Source: Sipunculus nudus
Lineage: Eukaryota; Annelida; Sipuncula; Golfingiida; Sipunculidae
Length of the DNA stretch: 64,000 bases
NCBI GenBank assembly: GCA_026874595.1
Contig: CM049310.1
Span: 77,927,056 to 77,991,055 of the forward strand
Direction of reading: 5' to 3'
The first letter of the stretch is position 1; each line of letters starts with the position of its first letter. A model generated the notes under the pieces. The model had not been told where the DNA came from. It worked only from the letters and a program-made list of their open reading frames with translations, and did not search any database. The translations under genes and the position numbers were made by a program. Of the stretch, positions 44,304 to 56,829 are shown piece by piece.

Positions 44304-44738
44304 TCCTATCCAAAGTCCCATTGTTTTAAGATGATGTGGTACAGCTTGGTGTGGTGAGTATTCTTGTCTGCATATCACAGACTCCTCTAAGATTCCCTAA
44401 TTTTTGTCTGGTCATGGAGGACCACAGGTCCAGTTTCAAATGGACCAGTATCACAAAAATTAATATAATGCTAAGGTCATAAATTATAACATACTGTGTT
44501 TGACCTTATATTAAAATATAATGTCCTGGGTCTGTTGAGCACCGGCATCGGTGATTACCATAAAACTTGCGTAGTTGTTAAATGCCTATTTGTACCTCTT
44601 TCTCTGACTCACAAATCATGTTTACTAAGTCACAGAAGATCTGTTTAAGCGATCTTACTTTGTCCATCAGACTTATGAAAAGTGTTGGAAATTGGTAATT
44701 ATATAACACTTGAAATATATTTGTTCCATTAACAGTTT

Positions 44739-44750
44739 TATATATATATT

Positions 44751-44787
<37 letters not shown>

Positions 44788-44954
44788 ATATATATATTTA
44801 TTCCATTAAAATTAATGGACAACAGTGGCGTCATTTATCTTCCAGGGAGGGGGGGATGACTTGCACACACACACACACACATATGTATTGTCTGTATGAC
44901 ACATGTTAAATATATAAAAGCCTGTATGACACATTTCAAATATATATATATATG

Positions 44955-44994
<40 letters not shown>
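44739..44994. repeat. (TA)n clusters
   Basis: Two TA-rich microsatellites (44739-44799 and 44939-44994), with a (CA)n run and 'CTGTATGACACATTTCAAAT / CTGTATGACACATGTTAAAT' duplicated between them. Confidence 0.9.
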
Positions 44995-44997
<3 letters not shown>

Positions 44998-44999
44998 AT

Positions 45000-46850
45000 T
45001 TTTAAATTATTGCAATTAAGTAAAAGGTTTTAGAAATCAAGGTATCATGTTTCCAGTATGTAAGTTGATTCAAAACTATTTTTACTGAGATGTAATATTT
45101 TACAGTTAACTCACAAATGAAACCAAAGTCTGTAATTCTTTTTATTGATATTTTTAATTTTAAATATTATTCTCTGAATAGTGGGGGGGGGGGATGATTA
45201 CATTGACCATCCCCCCTTTCCAAAAAGTGGGGGGAGGGGGGATATACCCCCATCCCCCCCCCCCCCCCCCATATTGTTGCTCCTGATGGACACTGATCAA
45301 CGTCTGTATATTTCAATTCACCAAATTAGACCTTCCCCCAATAAGACATACAATGGGTCATTCAAGGTAATTTGTGCCATTCAAAATATGATTAAAATTT
45401 GATAATTTTTAAGAGTCAACTTAATGGCACTGTTTTTACTGCATTGCCCGTACCAGCAGTAGATGATATTTTTATTTAAGTTTTATCTGTGTTTGTGCAT
45501 ACCATGTAGCATTTATTCATGTGTGCACCTTGTCCTTGTCCACCAACTGATTTAATTTTAAAATTGAATAACAGTAATAGTAATACTATGGCCATTCTAC
45601 TAGTGGAACAGTGGACGATAATTGAGAAAATTATTTCAGTTAATATATATTACCAAACAAACGAAAACACAAATGCTTGTTCATCATGCTATAATTTGCT
45701 AGATGATTAGCTATCATACTGAATAAACTATTGCTAGAGCCGACACTTGCATGGTTCAGTGTCCGAGTCCCATTTGACCCCCAGAACCCACAGTCATTCA
45801 ATTCAGGTCAGCTCCGCTTGGCGCACTCGAGCCTCAGGTCGACGGTTCCTGCCATCTGATGACGATTACGCGAACTACAATTGGGAATATTCAATTCGAA
45901 TTCAGTTAAAAGTTATTGTTTTTAATTACAAAGACTTGCTACCTGCTTATATTTTAAATGATTTTTAAAATGACCCGGAAGTATTTCTGGTTCCCAAAAC
46001 TTTCTATTTGCATATCATTTGTCAGCTTTCTGCCAGAGGGCGTGCATTCTTGTGAGTAACAGTTAGGCTACGTCTCGCAAACACAAAGCACGTGCTTTTT
46101 TTGGCAAGACGCTTTTGATCAGACGATCAGGAAAACTTTCATTTTACAGTGGATACCTTTGGAATTAGTTCCTGAGCTATCAATGATAATTGAACCACAC
46201 AAATTTTATTATAACAAGCCATATGATCAGTCTCGATATAGCGATATGACGACAGTGATCAGATCAGCCACCGATGACACATTGACAGAGGCAACGTTGC
46301 AAAAGAGGCGAACTTTTCTTTTAAGAATATGAAACGTAAGACATACTTTAAATTATACAATATATTCAGTGATATTTCATTTGTTCAGCTACAAACTGAG
46401 ATAATAAAATATCAATGAAAGTTAAATTATATTTCATTAATCTAATAGAGAAGCCTGTTTTTGTCTAGATAACGTACACTCGTGCCAAAAGTAAACTGCA
46501 AGTAGACTATAACAAATATTGTGGTTGCTTCATATTCGTGGGATTAAAATTTCACAATTTCGCCATTTTTCAATGTTTCGCGAGGGTTCCATTTTCGCGA
46601 TTTCACCATATTAAAAACCTACGCAAAGTAAACTTTTACTATATTTATGAATTATATTAAATTATAGGTCTATATGCGCCAAAAAAATATATATATATAA
46701 TTGGACGGGGACCCAAGGAAACATTGAACTGGTTTAAATTTATAATTTAAAGATTTGATATCATTTAAGAGCGCAATCTTTGAACATTAAGATCTTTAAT
46801 AATTTATATATCAGTTATATAAATTAAATATCAGTCTTTTACAAAAGCGG
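45000..46850. other. Intergenic upstream of gene B
   Basis: 45.18-45.28 kb is a block of alternating G and C runs. 45.77-45.89 kb is relatively GC-rich (CGCTTGGCGCACTCGAGCC) and 46.0-46.3 kb has CpG-bearing words, so a promoter or the untranslated first exon of gene B could lie here; no exon edges can be proven. Confidence 0.35.
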
Positions 46851-46855
46851 ACCGT

Positions 46856-46899
46856 GGGGGGGGGGGGGGGGGGGCGCTAGGGCCCCCCCCCCCCCCCCC
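46856..46899. repeat. G19-CGCTAGGG-C17 inverted homopolymer
   Basis: Nineteen G (46856-46874), eight bases, then seventeen C (46883-46899). Can fold into a near-perfect G:C hairpin, and the G tract alone has G-quadruplex potential. Confidence 0.95.
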
Positions 46900-47599
46900 A
46901 CTCTTTTCAGTTGCCGCAACCCTTGCCTCGCGAACGAATATGAGACAAAAACTGAAATTTTTATAAATATCAATGCATTTGCAACAATTTTTTTCTAGTT
47001 TTTTTGTAGGCGTTTAATTTTTAAGTAATATATGTAGGCCTATTTTTAAAATGTTAATTTGAATTTAGAGATAACTTAGCTGGTACCTGTATTAAAAACA
47101 TATTAGTACCGGTACTATATTCAGTTGCCCTACATACACTATACAGTGATATAAATTAATTATAAAATAGTCCAGATTACACTGGAGAGAAAACATTTTT
47201 ATCTACATGCACATTTGATTAATATACCTGGTATCTAATTTTCTCTTTAGGTAAGATATGAAGATGACATGAACCATGAAAACTATGAATGTCTTTATAA
47301 TTTGCAGGGGGCCCTTAGCTGTTAGTGTTACAGAAAAAAATTTCTCACTGTTTCCCAATGTTTTCCTTTATACACACGGATTAGCCCCCCCCCCCCCCGG
47401 AGTTGTGGAGCGTCTTAATGGTATTAATTAATTAATCATTTGAAATGGTCAACCCTGGATCCATCTCTGCTTTGGTGATTATTTAATTTTATCCCTGTTA
47501 CTGTATGTACAGATCTTTAAAAAAATTTATATGAAATGATAATAATAATGACGATGATGGTTATAATAATAATAAATATAGTAATAATAATAAGGAGAA

Positions 47600-47604
47600 G
47601 AAAG

Positions 47605-47649
<45 letters not shown>

Positions 47650-47651
47650 TC
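47600..47651. repeat. (ATT)n microsatellite
   Basis: About 14 ATT units preceded by a looser AAT-rich region from 47.53 kb. Confidence 0.93.
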
Positions 47652-47659
47652 AATATCTA

Positions 47660-49060
47660 TCAACATAGGAAGCAAAAATTCATGGAAAATAAACCAAAAT
47701 CGGCTATAATGAATAAATGAATAAATGTTCCTGTACTGAGCCGTATATATATGTAATTTTTCAAACTAGTTATTTTTTGTCTGGAAAAGAATGCATATTT
47801 AAAATTGTTTATTTTTTATAGGCTATATTCTAACGTTGTATAAATGGAAAATGTGAAGTTGAGAGTCATTAATTTTGCATTTTTAAAATTAAATTTTGTC
47901 ATTGACTGGAATTACACATTTACGTATGCTCATGCATGATGTAAATAACTGGAACGACTCTGATCATATCAAAGTTATATATACCAATTATTTAAGTTGA
48001 CAAACTTCTGTTGTATTTTGTGATAATTAAACATAATTAATCATATTTTCATTCATAAATCATACTAATATTTATGTTATATGAAAATATAAGAGCATCG
48101 ACTTTTTTTTTGCTACAAAGATAGTGTATACACTCAGAAATATGTCATTCGCTTATCAAAAGGGAGGCGTTGGAGACTGACTGGCTTTTAGGCGACTGAA
48201 CGAGAGTTCATGTTAAGTTTAGAAAAAGAACCCAAAAGTTGTCATCTTTAATAAGTGAAATAAAAATGCTTCCTGCAATGTCCCCCTCTCACACCCTCCC
48301 CATCCAGAGACGAAAGCACGCATGGATTCACATCTTCGTCCATTGACAAATATTTTCACGTGGTTTCTTTATGTCGACATTTAAAAGAAAACGGGTGAAT
48401 AGCACTTCCAGTATTATAGTTCCTGTTGAAGGGTTTTGGGCAATTTTTAGTTAGGGCCGAGAATCTTCGAAAAAGGTAAAAGAAAAACTGTAAATTTCCT
48501 ATACATGTATAGAATTCCGATAATCATAATACGAATTTTATTACTTTGGAGTCTACATAAATAATTTATGTTTCGTCTTGGCATATATATTTATAGAAAA
48601 CTATAGACTAATTTGCATGTATAAATTGTCTGCATCGATTTACAATTTTTTTAACCCCCCCCCCCCCCCCCCCCCCCAGCTGAAAAATCCTGGATCCGCC
48701 CTTGTATGTACATATTGCCATAACTCATGAGCTTATATTTATAACAATTAGCTTATTTATCAGTTTGATCTTAACCCCCCCCCCCCCTTCTACAAAAATA
48801 ATAGGTCTATATACAACTTAAAAAGAATACTGAGGAATTGTAATTTCCCTGGGGGACGTGGGTATGTAGGCCTGTATGTGCCACACCATTTACATGCTAC
48901 AAATTTATGCCAGAAAGAAAAATGACTTTACTCTGAATACCACTCTGTATATCGTTTTGAACGTGCAGGCATTAGCCTCAGTGATTTCATTCACGAAGTC
49001 CCACGGATCATATATTACCCTTTGATCTTTAACCTTTGATCTTTAACGTAAAGGTCAGGG
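47660..49060. other. Intergenic, AT-rich
   Basis: C20 (48655) and C13 (48774) runs; otherwise nothing recognised. Confidence 0.45.
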
Positions 49061-49079
49061 ATAGTGAATCTTCACTCGC

Positions 49080-49262
49080 CTTATCTGGAACAGCCCTATT
49101 CTGCATCCACCGCGCATGCGTGCACTTTCAGTGATAATGGCGGAAATTTAGAAACCGTTTGTAAACATCATTTCACTGGAAATCAAAATAAGAACCAGAC
49201 CGGGCGGTGATGAGCTCCATAACCGAGGCTGAGATATCTTTACCCGTAGATTTTAATGGCAG
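49080..49262 (+). promoter_or_regulatory. CpG-rich promoter region with NRF1-like and YY1-like sites
   Basis: CGCGCATGCGTG at 49111-49122 matches the NRF1 palindrome closely, and GATAATGGCGG at 49133-49143 matches YY1. CpG density over 49.09-49.46 kb is far above the surroundings. Both sites lie 70-100 bases upstream of the proposed start codon. Confidence 0.6.
49210..49262 (+). CDS. Exon 1 of the unidentified plus-strand gene
   Basis: 53 nt, 17 codons plus AG. In-frame, CpG-rich, ends at a GT donor, and stands just downstream of the NRF1/YY1 sites. Confidence 0.55.
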
Positions 49263-52200
49263 GTTAGTGTGAGACAGGGTTCATTCGCTGGGATGGCGGT
49301 AGACGCGGGGATGAGGACGATCTTGACGTGACTGTTGATGTCGGGGAGACGTGTTCAGTGAATGAATGAGTTGAGGCAATGAGGGTAGTGCGTGATGGCT
49401 AAGTAGATATTGGCAGCTCAGTGCAGTCACGAGTGTTGGCTGGGCAGCCTCGACTTAACAGCCCTGCGTAGTATGCTGGTAATTTCACAAGCAGACGGCG
49501 TTATCATTATCACCTTGTATTAGTATTAATAACAGTTCAGTGTTTGACGAATTTTGAAATCTGATTCTGTCAACACAGATTTTGTCAACACTGACACCAG
49601 TTCGCAGACACTGTTACTGACCTGTTGACACTGAGTGACAGTGACCATGCATGTGACTACCAGTTGCTTATTGCCAATGTTGGCATAATTTATTGATGTT
49701 ATTTGTTCATGAATCAAAATTAAAGTGACAATTAGCTAATTCAAGTGACAGTACAATAAAATTTTCTCAGATGTTAATTCAAAACTTTCAGAAACTATAT
49801 CAGACCAAAGTCAGTTAATGGGGTACACAATGTTTTGTTTGAATAAATTTTTTTAACAAAACTGAATTTACATCTACATTCTAATATCAGCCAGGATTTT
49901 CTATTCAAAGATGGCCACCACTGTCATATTTGCCTTTGTCCTTTTTCTGTTTTACCTTTGCAAACATATAAAAAATGGTATTCAGAAAATGACTAATTAA
50001 AGCCAAAACAAAATTATTTATTTCTTTTTACATAATCTGTCAAGCAGTTTGACAGCAATCCAGAAAGTGCTGTTGGCTTTACCAGATATTTAGTCAAGGA
50101 GTGGATATTTTCTACCTCCAGGTTGGAGAAAAAGGGAGTGGTACTTCAGCTATGTAGCTATCAGCTTGAATGCTACCTTCTGCATTAACTGTCATGTTTG
50201 TTTGGTGCCTTAAACACCCTCCTGTTGATCTATGACACAAATGTATTACCATGTCAGGTGAATACAGGACACTTCGCCGGAACTCCATTTCGCCGAGCTT
50301 TGCAGGACGTTTCGCCAGAACTATGGTTTGCCGGCGATTCGTCCAACCGACGCAGTGGGATCCTATTGACCTTGACTAACATTAATCAAGTACCTTTTAA
50401 ATACTTAGTGTTTTTTTTTAAAGAAGCTTGCCTAAAAAGTTTATATTTATGCAACACAGCCGCTGATTTATTTGAAATGAGCTATTTTCATTCATGTCAC
50501 CGTGTCTGATATGGCCGAATATGACTCGTTAGTTACAAATTCGACCACCAGGTAGCATGACAGCGCATACCTGCGGACTCATCAGCACCGCGAAAATTAT
50601 TATAATCCTACTTTTTTAAGATTAAAATACTTAATGCTCATTAATTAAATTGTCACGTTTCGGGTTATATTTACAAGTGTTAAAATAAAATCGGTATGGA
50701 TAAAGTTATTTGCAGAACTGTCTACAGAAAAGGCCTACAGGCACCAACCCTGCGAGATAATATTTGTATATAATAAAATGAGAATATATATATATATATA
50801 TATATATAAATATACACATTTATATATGTGTGTGTGTGAAGAAAGTGATTTTTTACCGCTATACTGTTTATTGTAATAAAGGAAATTCGTTCAAATCATT
50901 TACATAATCATTATTTATTAATGCATTTACATGTTTACATTTATTAATGCTAATAAATGAAAAAAAAAACTTCAAACACAATTTGAATTTTATTTTATTA
51001 TATACATAATTAACATAAATAGTGCATAAAGTGATATTAGAATATTCCTGATATTCATACAAATGAATCACGTCAAATGTTGCTTTATACAGAAAAAAAT
51101 CATTTTATACACTGATACAAGCAAATCTATAAATCAATAATAAAATACCTATATTGAATATCGAAATCATTAAGTTTACCTTATCTAACATCAAAACATT
51201 AACCAAATAACCAAACCCGAGCAATGTTTGATTTCAAGTTAATTATCCCTTGAAATTGCGCTCAGTACTTTTTAAACTTTGTTAAACACATAGTAAACTT
51301 AGAGTATATTAATAAGTATATCAAGCGTTAAAGCCAACTTAAACTCATATGGAACGGCAAACTCAACGTAAACTTAGAGTTTAAGGAAACCTAAACCAAT
51401 CATATATCTGTAGTTACAGGTAATGAAATCAGAAGAAAACTTTGAGTTTCAGGTAACGTAAACGCAAGGTAAATTAAACGTAAATAAGGCATAAACTTTA
51501 AGATTCGGGTACAGTAAACGCAAAGTATATTTGTAAACATGTATAGACTTATTAAAGCTAACGTAAACTGGGCTTAACAAGTATTAAATTTCTCTGTTTA
51601 ATTATAATTTAATACACATTTATTTTAACTAAATATGGATTAGAAGTAAACACGACGTAAACATGGCAGAAATCTTTTCATTTAATCCCTCTGAAACGTA
51701 CAGTAAATAGGAAATTTAATTAAAAAATTATTAGAGTATATTGGGAGTTTCAGGAAATGTAAAGGTTACTGAAATTATGCTTAAATCGCTCAGTACACGC
51801 CAAGTAAATTTAAAATATCAATATCCATTTATGTATAATTAAATCATATTAACGTGCGATTTAATTTCATATACTCTAAATTTAATAAAACATTAAAGCC
51901 CTTTTTACATGCAGTGTTGCATCATCAAAAAAATCATCAATTGGTTATTTGTAAGAAGAAAATGATGTATACAAGATAAGATTAGAAAACATTTATTAGC
52001 GTCCAGTTCCAGGAATTTGTTGTTCACTTGCAATAAAATTGATAAAAATAAGTAAATACATATAAAAATAACACAGAACGTATTTGACTATATGCAAGTA
52101 AAGGTAAGCATGTAAAAAATGATGAAGGTAAAACACATCATTAAAAAAATAAATAATTAGAGGCCATAAGAGGGTTATGAGCAAAAAAGTTTAATACTTT

Positions 52201-54579
52201 ATGACACAAGAGATTTTTTAAAGCGAGTAGTTCTGCAGAATGTTACATCTAAGCATCATCTTATCAGAAAGGTTCTGATTGTAAAAAAACCGATAGCTAA
52301 TTTGGCTATATCCTGGTTATATGATTGCTCGGTTGTATCTTAATACTTGATACCTCCGTCCCCCTGTATTGACGCATGCACCTGGTAATAAAAAGCTTGA
52401 AACCAGAACCATGTGTATGAGTTATCGCATTTTTAAGATGGATGGCAGGGTTGTATTTTAAACAAATATATTGAATGAATGAATGAATATTTTATTCAGA
52501 AATATAAGACCTTCGGCCCATAGTTCCATATATGCATATATCACATGCATGTAGTAAAACAAAATATACAACGTTTTCAAACTTGGAAAAAAAATTTAAA
52601 AAAAAACCGGAAAAATGATATAGTAAACAAATGATAATATATGATTAAGCATTCCAAAATATTAACAAAGAAAATAATCATGTAGAGGTAATTTTTGAAC
52701 CATATATATAAATATACAATACACATAAGATTAATAAATATACAAGTTAATGAATACGTATATATGCATGTGCTTACACATATTCTCAATAAATATACAT
52801 ACAGACATATGTAATCATAAAAAAATTATAAATACAAATATAACTATATTAATACAATTTTAAGTGAAGTTATACATATTTAACTCTCTTTATGTGCATA
52901 ATTTACTAAAATTTGATATGCATATATAATATTATTAAAAAAATTTTCTACTCAGCAACCCAAGGACTCGCATTTAACGCAGCTTCCCGCAGATGGTCCG
53001 CGTGGTAAGCTTGCGAGGCGGGTCCAAGTAGTGCCAAATAGCATTGTTACCTCATTGGTATGACAAAGACCTTAATAGAATAATATTAATATAATAGAAA
53101 TATAATAATATTTCTCTGTAATAAAACTCACATAAATATAATATTTAAAAAATAAAACTTTAATTATAACGTTCAGTTTCAGTTAATAGTCTTTAGACGA
53201 ATGAAACCGTACACAAGGGAATAATGACAATTTAAAAACTATAATATATTTTTTTATAATATTTGAAAAATAAAACAATAATTATAACATTCAATTGAAA
53301 TTAATTTAGACAAATGGAACAATACTCAAGGGAATAGTGACTGGATCTTAATGACTAGATCTTAATATCGCGGTTGGAGTAATTGTTGGAGCCATATATT
53401 GGACACTTCGCCGAGCATACTTGGACACTTCGCCGAGATTGCCGATTGTTCGCTTCGCCGAAGTCGGCGAAATGGAGTTCCGGCGAAGTGACCTGTTACC
53501 TGTCAGGTCATGTTAAATGGAGGCCTCATAGAATTTAATAAGATATGGTTAGAGAAACGTAGTTAGTATTATTTAATAATGTTGTGTTTATTTTTATCAT
53601 TATTTGTGTTGAACAGTAGATTGGTTTATATATCACGTATCAGGACTTACTAGACTACGGTTTGTTATGATTAGCTGACGGAGGATTCACCAGGTCTAAA
53701 TGCTTCTGAGAAGCTTAGCTGGTGAATTCAGTATCTAAAGATAGCTCAAGAAATGTTACAAGAACTTTCTATTGTAGTCCTGATATAAAAGCTTGCTCCA
53801 AAGCAATTCAAGTACCATTCCAAAAGCCATTCCAAAACTAATTCAGTTACCGTGTTAGGACGATTATTGGTCCTAGGAGATAGTGTTTATTTAACCAAGG
53901 ATGACATTAGAAGTTTTCTTGACTTTGTATTTGTGAAGTTGAGCCAGTTTGGCGGCTGGCAAAAGCCAACAAACTGTTGAAGAATTGTATTGTGAGATTG
54001 GAGCCAGTCTACGGCAATGAAAGCCAATTCTGGGATGTGATAAGAATAAACCCTAGACGTTGAGTGACTTTTCTGGACTTTTGAATGAAAGTTCCCAGGA
54101 AAAAATGGTCTGCTGCGTGTGTGGTGTGACAATCTTGCAGTTGTAGAATAAAATAATACGACTGTATGACAGGTGTTAAAACTGCATCAGACATTAAGCA
54201 ATGTTATACCTTCACATGTTTGTGTATATCTTGGCCAGAATCTGATTTAATGTAACCTGGCGGGTTTTTTTTAACGCAACATATGAGGTAGAGTCAAGAC
54301 ATGATTTGGGCATCGAGTCCCCTGTCTGACTCATAGTCAAGCCTTGTCTCCTTTGATGGCACAGGAAATTGTCAGAAGTTGAAATAAACACTATTTAGTA
54401 AAGGAGTGATATCTTGACATTTATTTTTTTTTGGAGTAAAACGGTAAATTTGAATATTTGAGATATATAATATATGTCACAGTGGTGATTACAATCCAGT
54501 AGGTTTGGAAATTCCACTAGGGGAGATCACAATTGGGATCTCCATTGGCTCGAGTCCAGCAGAAATATACACACTTCAG
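49210..54579 (+). CDS. Unidentified plus-strand gene, first two coding exons (continues downstream)
   Basis: Exon 1 (49210-49262) encodes MSSITEAEISLPVDFNG plus two bases, with donor GGCAG|GTTAGT. Exon 2 (54483-54579) supplies the third base and reads SGDYNPVGLEIPLGEITIG and ISIGSSPAEIYTLQ before donor CTTCAG|GTACCT. The joined frame is open and of ordinary protein composition. I recognise no domain in the first 50 residues. Support comes from the promoter-like context, ATG with G at -3, both splice sites and the exact phase match. A four-codon upstream ORF (MAEI) begins in the YY1-like site. Later exons were not found before 64 kb. Confidence 0.5.
49263..50259. other. Intron 1, 5' part
   Basis: After the CpG-rich 200 bases the sequence turns AT-rich; nothing recognised. 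Confidence 0.4.
51300..51760. repeat. GTAAAC/AACTTAGAGTTT-rich degenerate repeat
   Basis: Words such as CGTAAACTTAGAGTTT, CAGGTAACGTAAACGCA and CAGTAAACGCAAAGTA recur at 20-60 base spacing inside the 3.24-kb element. Confidence 0.5.
51975..52255 (-). mobile_element. 3' end fragment of the same Jockey-superfamily LINE
   Basis: Matches 21838-22145 closely: AACATTTATTAGC, CAGTTCCAGGAATTTGTTG, AGAGGGTTGTGAG/AGAGGGTTATGAG, GTTTAATACT and AGTTCTGCAGAATGTT. Orientation is the same as the 22-24 kb copy, and the fragment is nested in the 3.24-kb element. Confidence 0.85.
53509..54482. other. Intron 1, 3' part
   Basis: No repeat or exon supported. 53.88-54.17 kb contains a loosely repeated 'GAGCCAGT-TGGC-GGCAAAAGCCAA' / 'GAGCCAGTCTACGGCAATGAAAGCCAA' pair. 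Confidence 0.4.
54483..54579 (+). CDS. Exon 2 of the unidentified plus-strand gene
   Basis: 97 nt. Acceptor TATATGTCACAG| and donor CTTCAG|GTACCT. Reads GDYNPVGLEIPLGEITIG and on to IYTLQ. Phase fits exon 1 exactly; reading on past the donor gives VPGIPV and a stop. Confidence 0.5.
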
Positions 54580-55670
54580 GTACCTGGTATTCCCGTTTGA
54601 GAACTGAAATGTTAGTTTGTGAATGATTCAGAAGATAAATAGCTTTACTGGTATCAGAATTTGTGAAGACATTTAAAAAAGAAATATTGTATACCTAATT
54701 GAATGGTGCTGACAGCTTCCCTTGACTGTGTGAAGGGACTTATTTGTCTAAAATATCTCTGATAAATGGTATTAAATGCCAAATCTGAAGCACTTCAAAA
54801 GATATACATATATGAATCATGGCATGAACTAACCATCAACCATTTAAAAAATTCTGGATAGAACTTCTCGCTTAGAAGTAAATATATTTACATCACTCCC
54901 CAAGCTTATATTTATGGCAGCACAGTGGCTGATTGAAATATTAAATAATGTAAATATTAACTTTGCAAATCATAGTTGTTACACTTACATATATCATAGT
55001 TTGTAAGTTGGTAAGCATATGTCAGTTACTGAGTCAAGTCAATATTTTCTTTCATCATGTATGGAAATAATGGTGTGTGATATCCACTGAATTTTTGGAA
55101 TCTTTATCTCAGTTCACTTCCATTCAGGTTGAGGAATTTTTCTGGGTCTTTATTCATCATCCACCCAACTTTTAGAAGCTTTCTTTACATTTGGCATTTC
55201 TTGATTAAACCTCATTTGAAGATTGAAATTTGACTTTAAAGACAATTTGTGAACTATGGTACAAAAATTTATCATAATCAGTAAATCATAATCAGGTGTT
55301 CCAGGCTGGAGAGCAGATTATACATGTATTATGCTGAAGATTAAAAAATACAAAGTGTCTCATTCAACATACAGACATGTATATTTCTTTTTAACAGTCT
55401 TCCGACAATTAATTTTTATAAAAGGCTCTTGAAATGGTAACCTCCAGTAAACATACCTCAGATATTGAAAAAAAACTCCCAGCAATTCTGCTTTCTTGAA
55501 ATACTAATTTATATTCCAAAGATTGCTCATTGTATCGGAAAGAGACTAAGAGGTAAATCTATAAATAAAGCAGGACATGCTGATCAAGCTGTGGAGAAAA
55601 TAAAATATATATTTTGATGCATTATATATACTTATGTCTTGTGTGTACCAACTCCCTTCTTAAAACAGTT
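54580..55670. other. Intron 2 (start), nothing recognised
   Basis: AT-rich, low complexity; no coding or repeat signal that I can support. Confidence 0.4.
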
Positions 55671-55674
55671 TATT

Positions 55675-56829
55675 ATGCCCCCGCCACAAAGCGGCCGGGA
55701 CATATAGTTTTACCCATGTCCGTCATTCCGAAATCAAACAGTTGTACGGACTTTTTCGCAATGCCTGCAGATATTGGTCTGATTTTTGGTGTGTGGGCAG
55801 ATAATGACCAGTCACAGATCGAGTTCGCGTTTCGTCCCGGTTGACCTACTTTTGACCGTTTTACAGCTCCTAAACTTAGAAAATTTCATGAAAAATAGAA
55901 ATTTTCATGACAAACACACATGTACGGACTTTTTTCGCAATGCCTGCAGATATTTGCCTGATTTTTGGTGTGTAGGCAGATAATGACCAGTTACAGATCG
56001 AGTTCGCGTTTCGTCACGATTGACCTACTTTTGACTGTTTTACGGCTCCTTAACTTAGAAAATTTCATGAAAAATAGAAATTTTCATGACAAATACACAT
56101 GTACAGACTTTTTTTCGCAGTGCCTCAAGATATTGGGCTGATTTTTGGTGTGTCGGCAGATATTGACCAGTTACAGATCGAGTTCGCGTTTTGTCCCGGT
56201 TGACCTACTTTTGACTGTTTTACAGCTCTTGAACAGAGAAATTTCATGAAAAATATAAATTTTCATGACAAACACACATGTACAGACTTTTTTCGCAATG
56301 CCTACAGATATTGACCTGATTTTTGGTGTGTAGGCAGATAATGACCAGTTACAGATCGAGTTCGCGTTTCGTCACAATTGACCTACTTTTGACTGTTTTA
56401 CGGCTCTTGAACATAGAAAATTTTATGAAAAATATAAATGTTCATGACAAGTACACATGTACGGACTTTTTTTCGCAATGCCTGCAGATATTGGCCTGAT
56501 TTTTGGTGTGTGGGCAGATAATGACCAGTTACAGATGGAGTTCGCGTTTTGTCCAGGTTGACCTTCTTTTGACTGTTTCAGCTCCTAAACTTAAAAAATT
56601 TCATGAAAAATAGAAATTTTCATGACAAATACACATGTACAGACTTTTTTTTTCACAATGCCTGCAGATATTGGCCTGATTTTTGGTGTGTGGGCAGATA
56701 ATGACTAGTTACAGATCGAGTTCGTTGTTCCCCCCATTTGACCTACTTTTGACCATAAGACACCTCCGGAACTTAAAAAATTTTTACAAAATTTAACAAA
56801 TGTTTCTAATTTGCCCTAGGCGGGGGCAT
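55675..56829. mobile_element. Inverted-terminus element with an internal ~180-base tandem core
   Basis: Perfect 11-bp inverted termini ATGCCCCCGCC (55675-55685) and GGCGGGGGCAT (56819-56829). Inside are about six units of 178-180 bases; each has TGTAC(G/A)GACTTTTTTCGCAA, GATTTTTGGTGTGT, GACCAGTTACAGATCGAGTT, TTGACCTACTTTTGAC and TTTCATGAAAAATA. This terminus-core-terminus plan resembles the 'pearl' non-autonomous elements known from oysters, but the sequence family is not identified. Confidence 0.88.

Larger units (their letters stand above)
50260..53500. mobile_element. 3.24-kb inverted-repeat transposon, non-autonomous, with 8-bp target duplication
   Basis: Perfect 27-bp inverted match between 50270-50296 and 53464-53490 (starts CACTTCGCCGGAACTCC, ends TTTCGCCGA), extended with mismatches to the tips. 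Flanks TGTCAGGT at 50252-50259 and 53501-53508 are an exact 8-bp target duplication. Both ends carry clusters of TTCGCCG (five to six at the right, four at the left). The AT-rich interior has no transposase frame; it contains a (TA)n tract, a GTAAAC-rich region (51.3-51.75 kb) and a LINE 3' end. An 8-bp duplication fits hAT or similar superfamilies; the tips do not match the usual hAT consensus well. Confidence 0.85.

Noticed and set aside
45747-45968. Relatively GC-rich 73-residue frame upstream of gene B
   Set aside because: No convincing splice sites or motif; kept only as a possible promoter/untranslated region.
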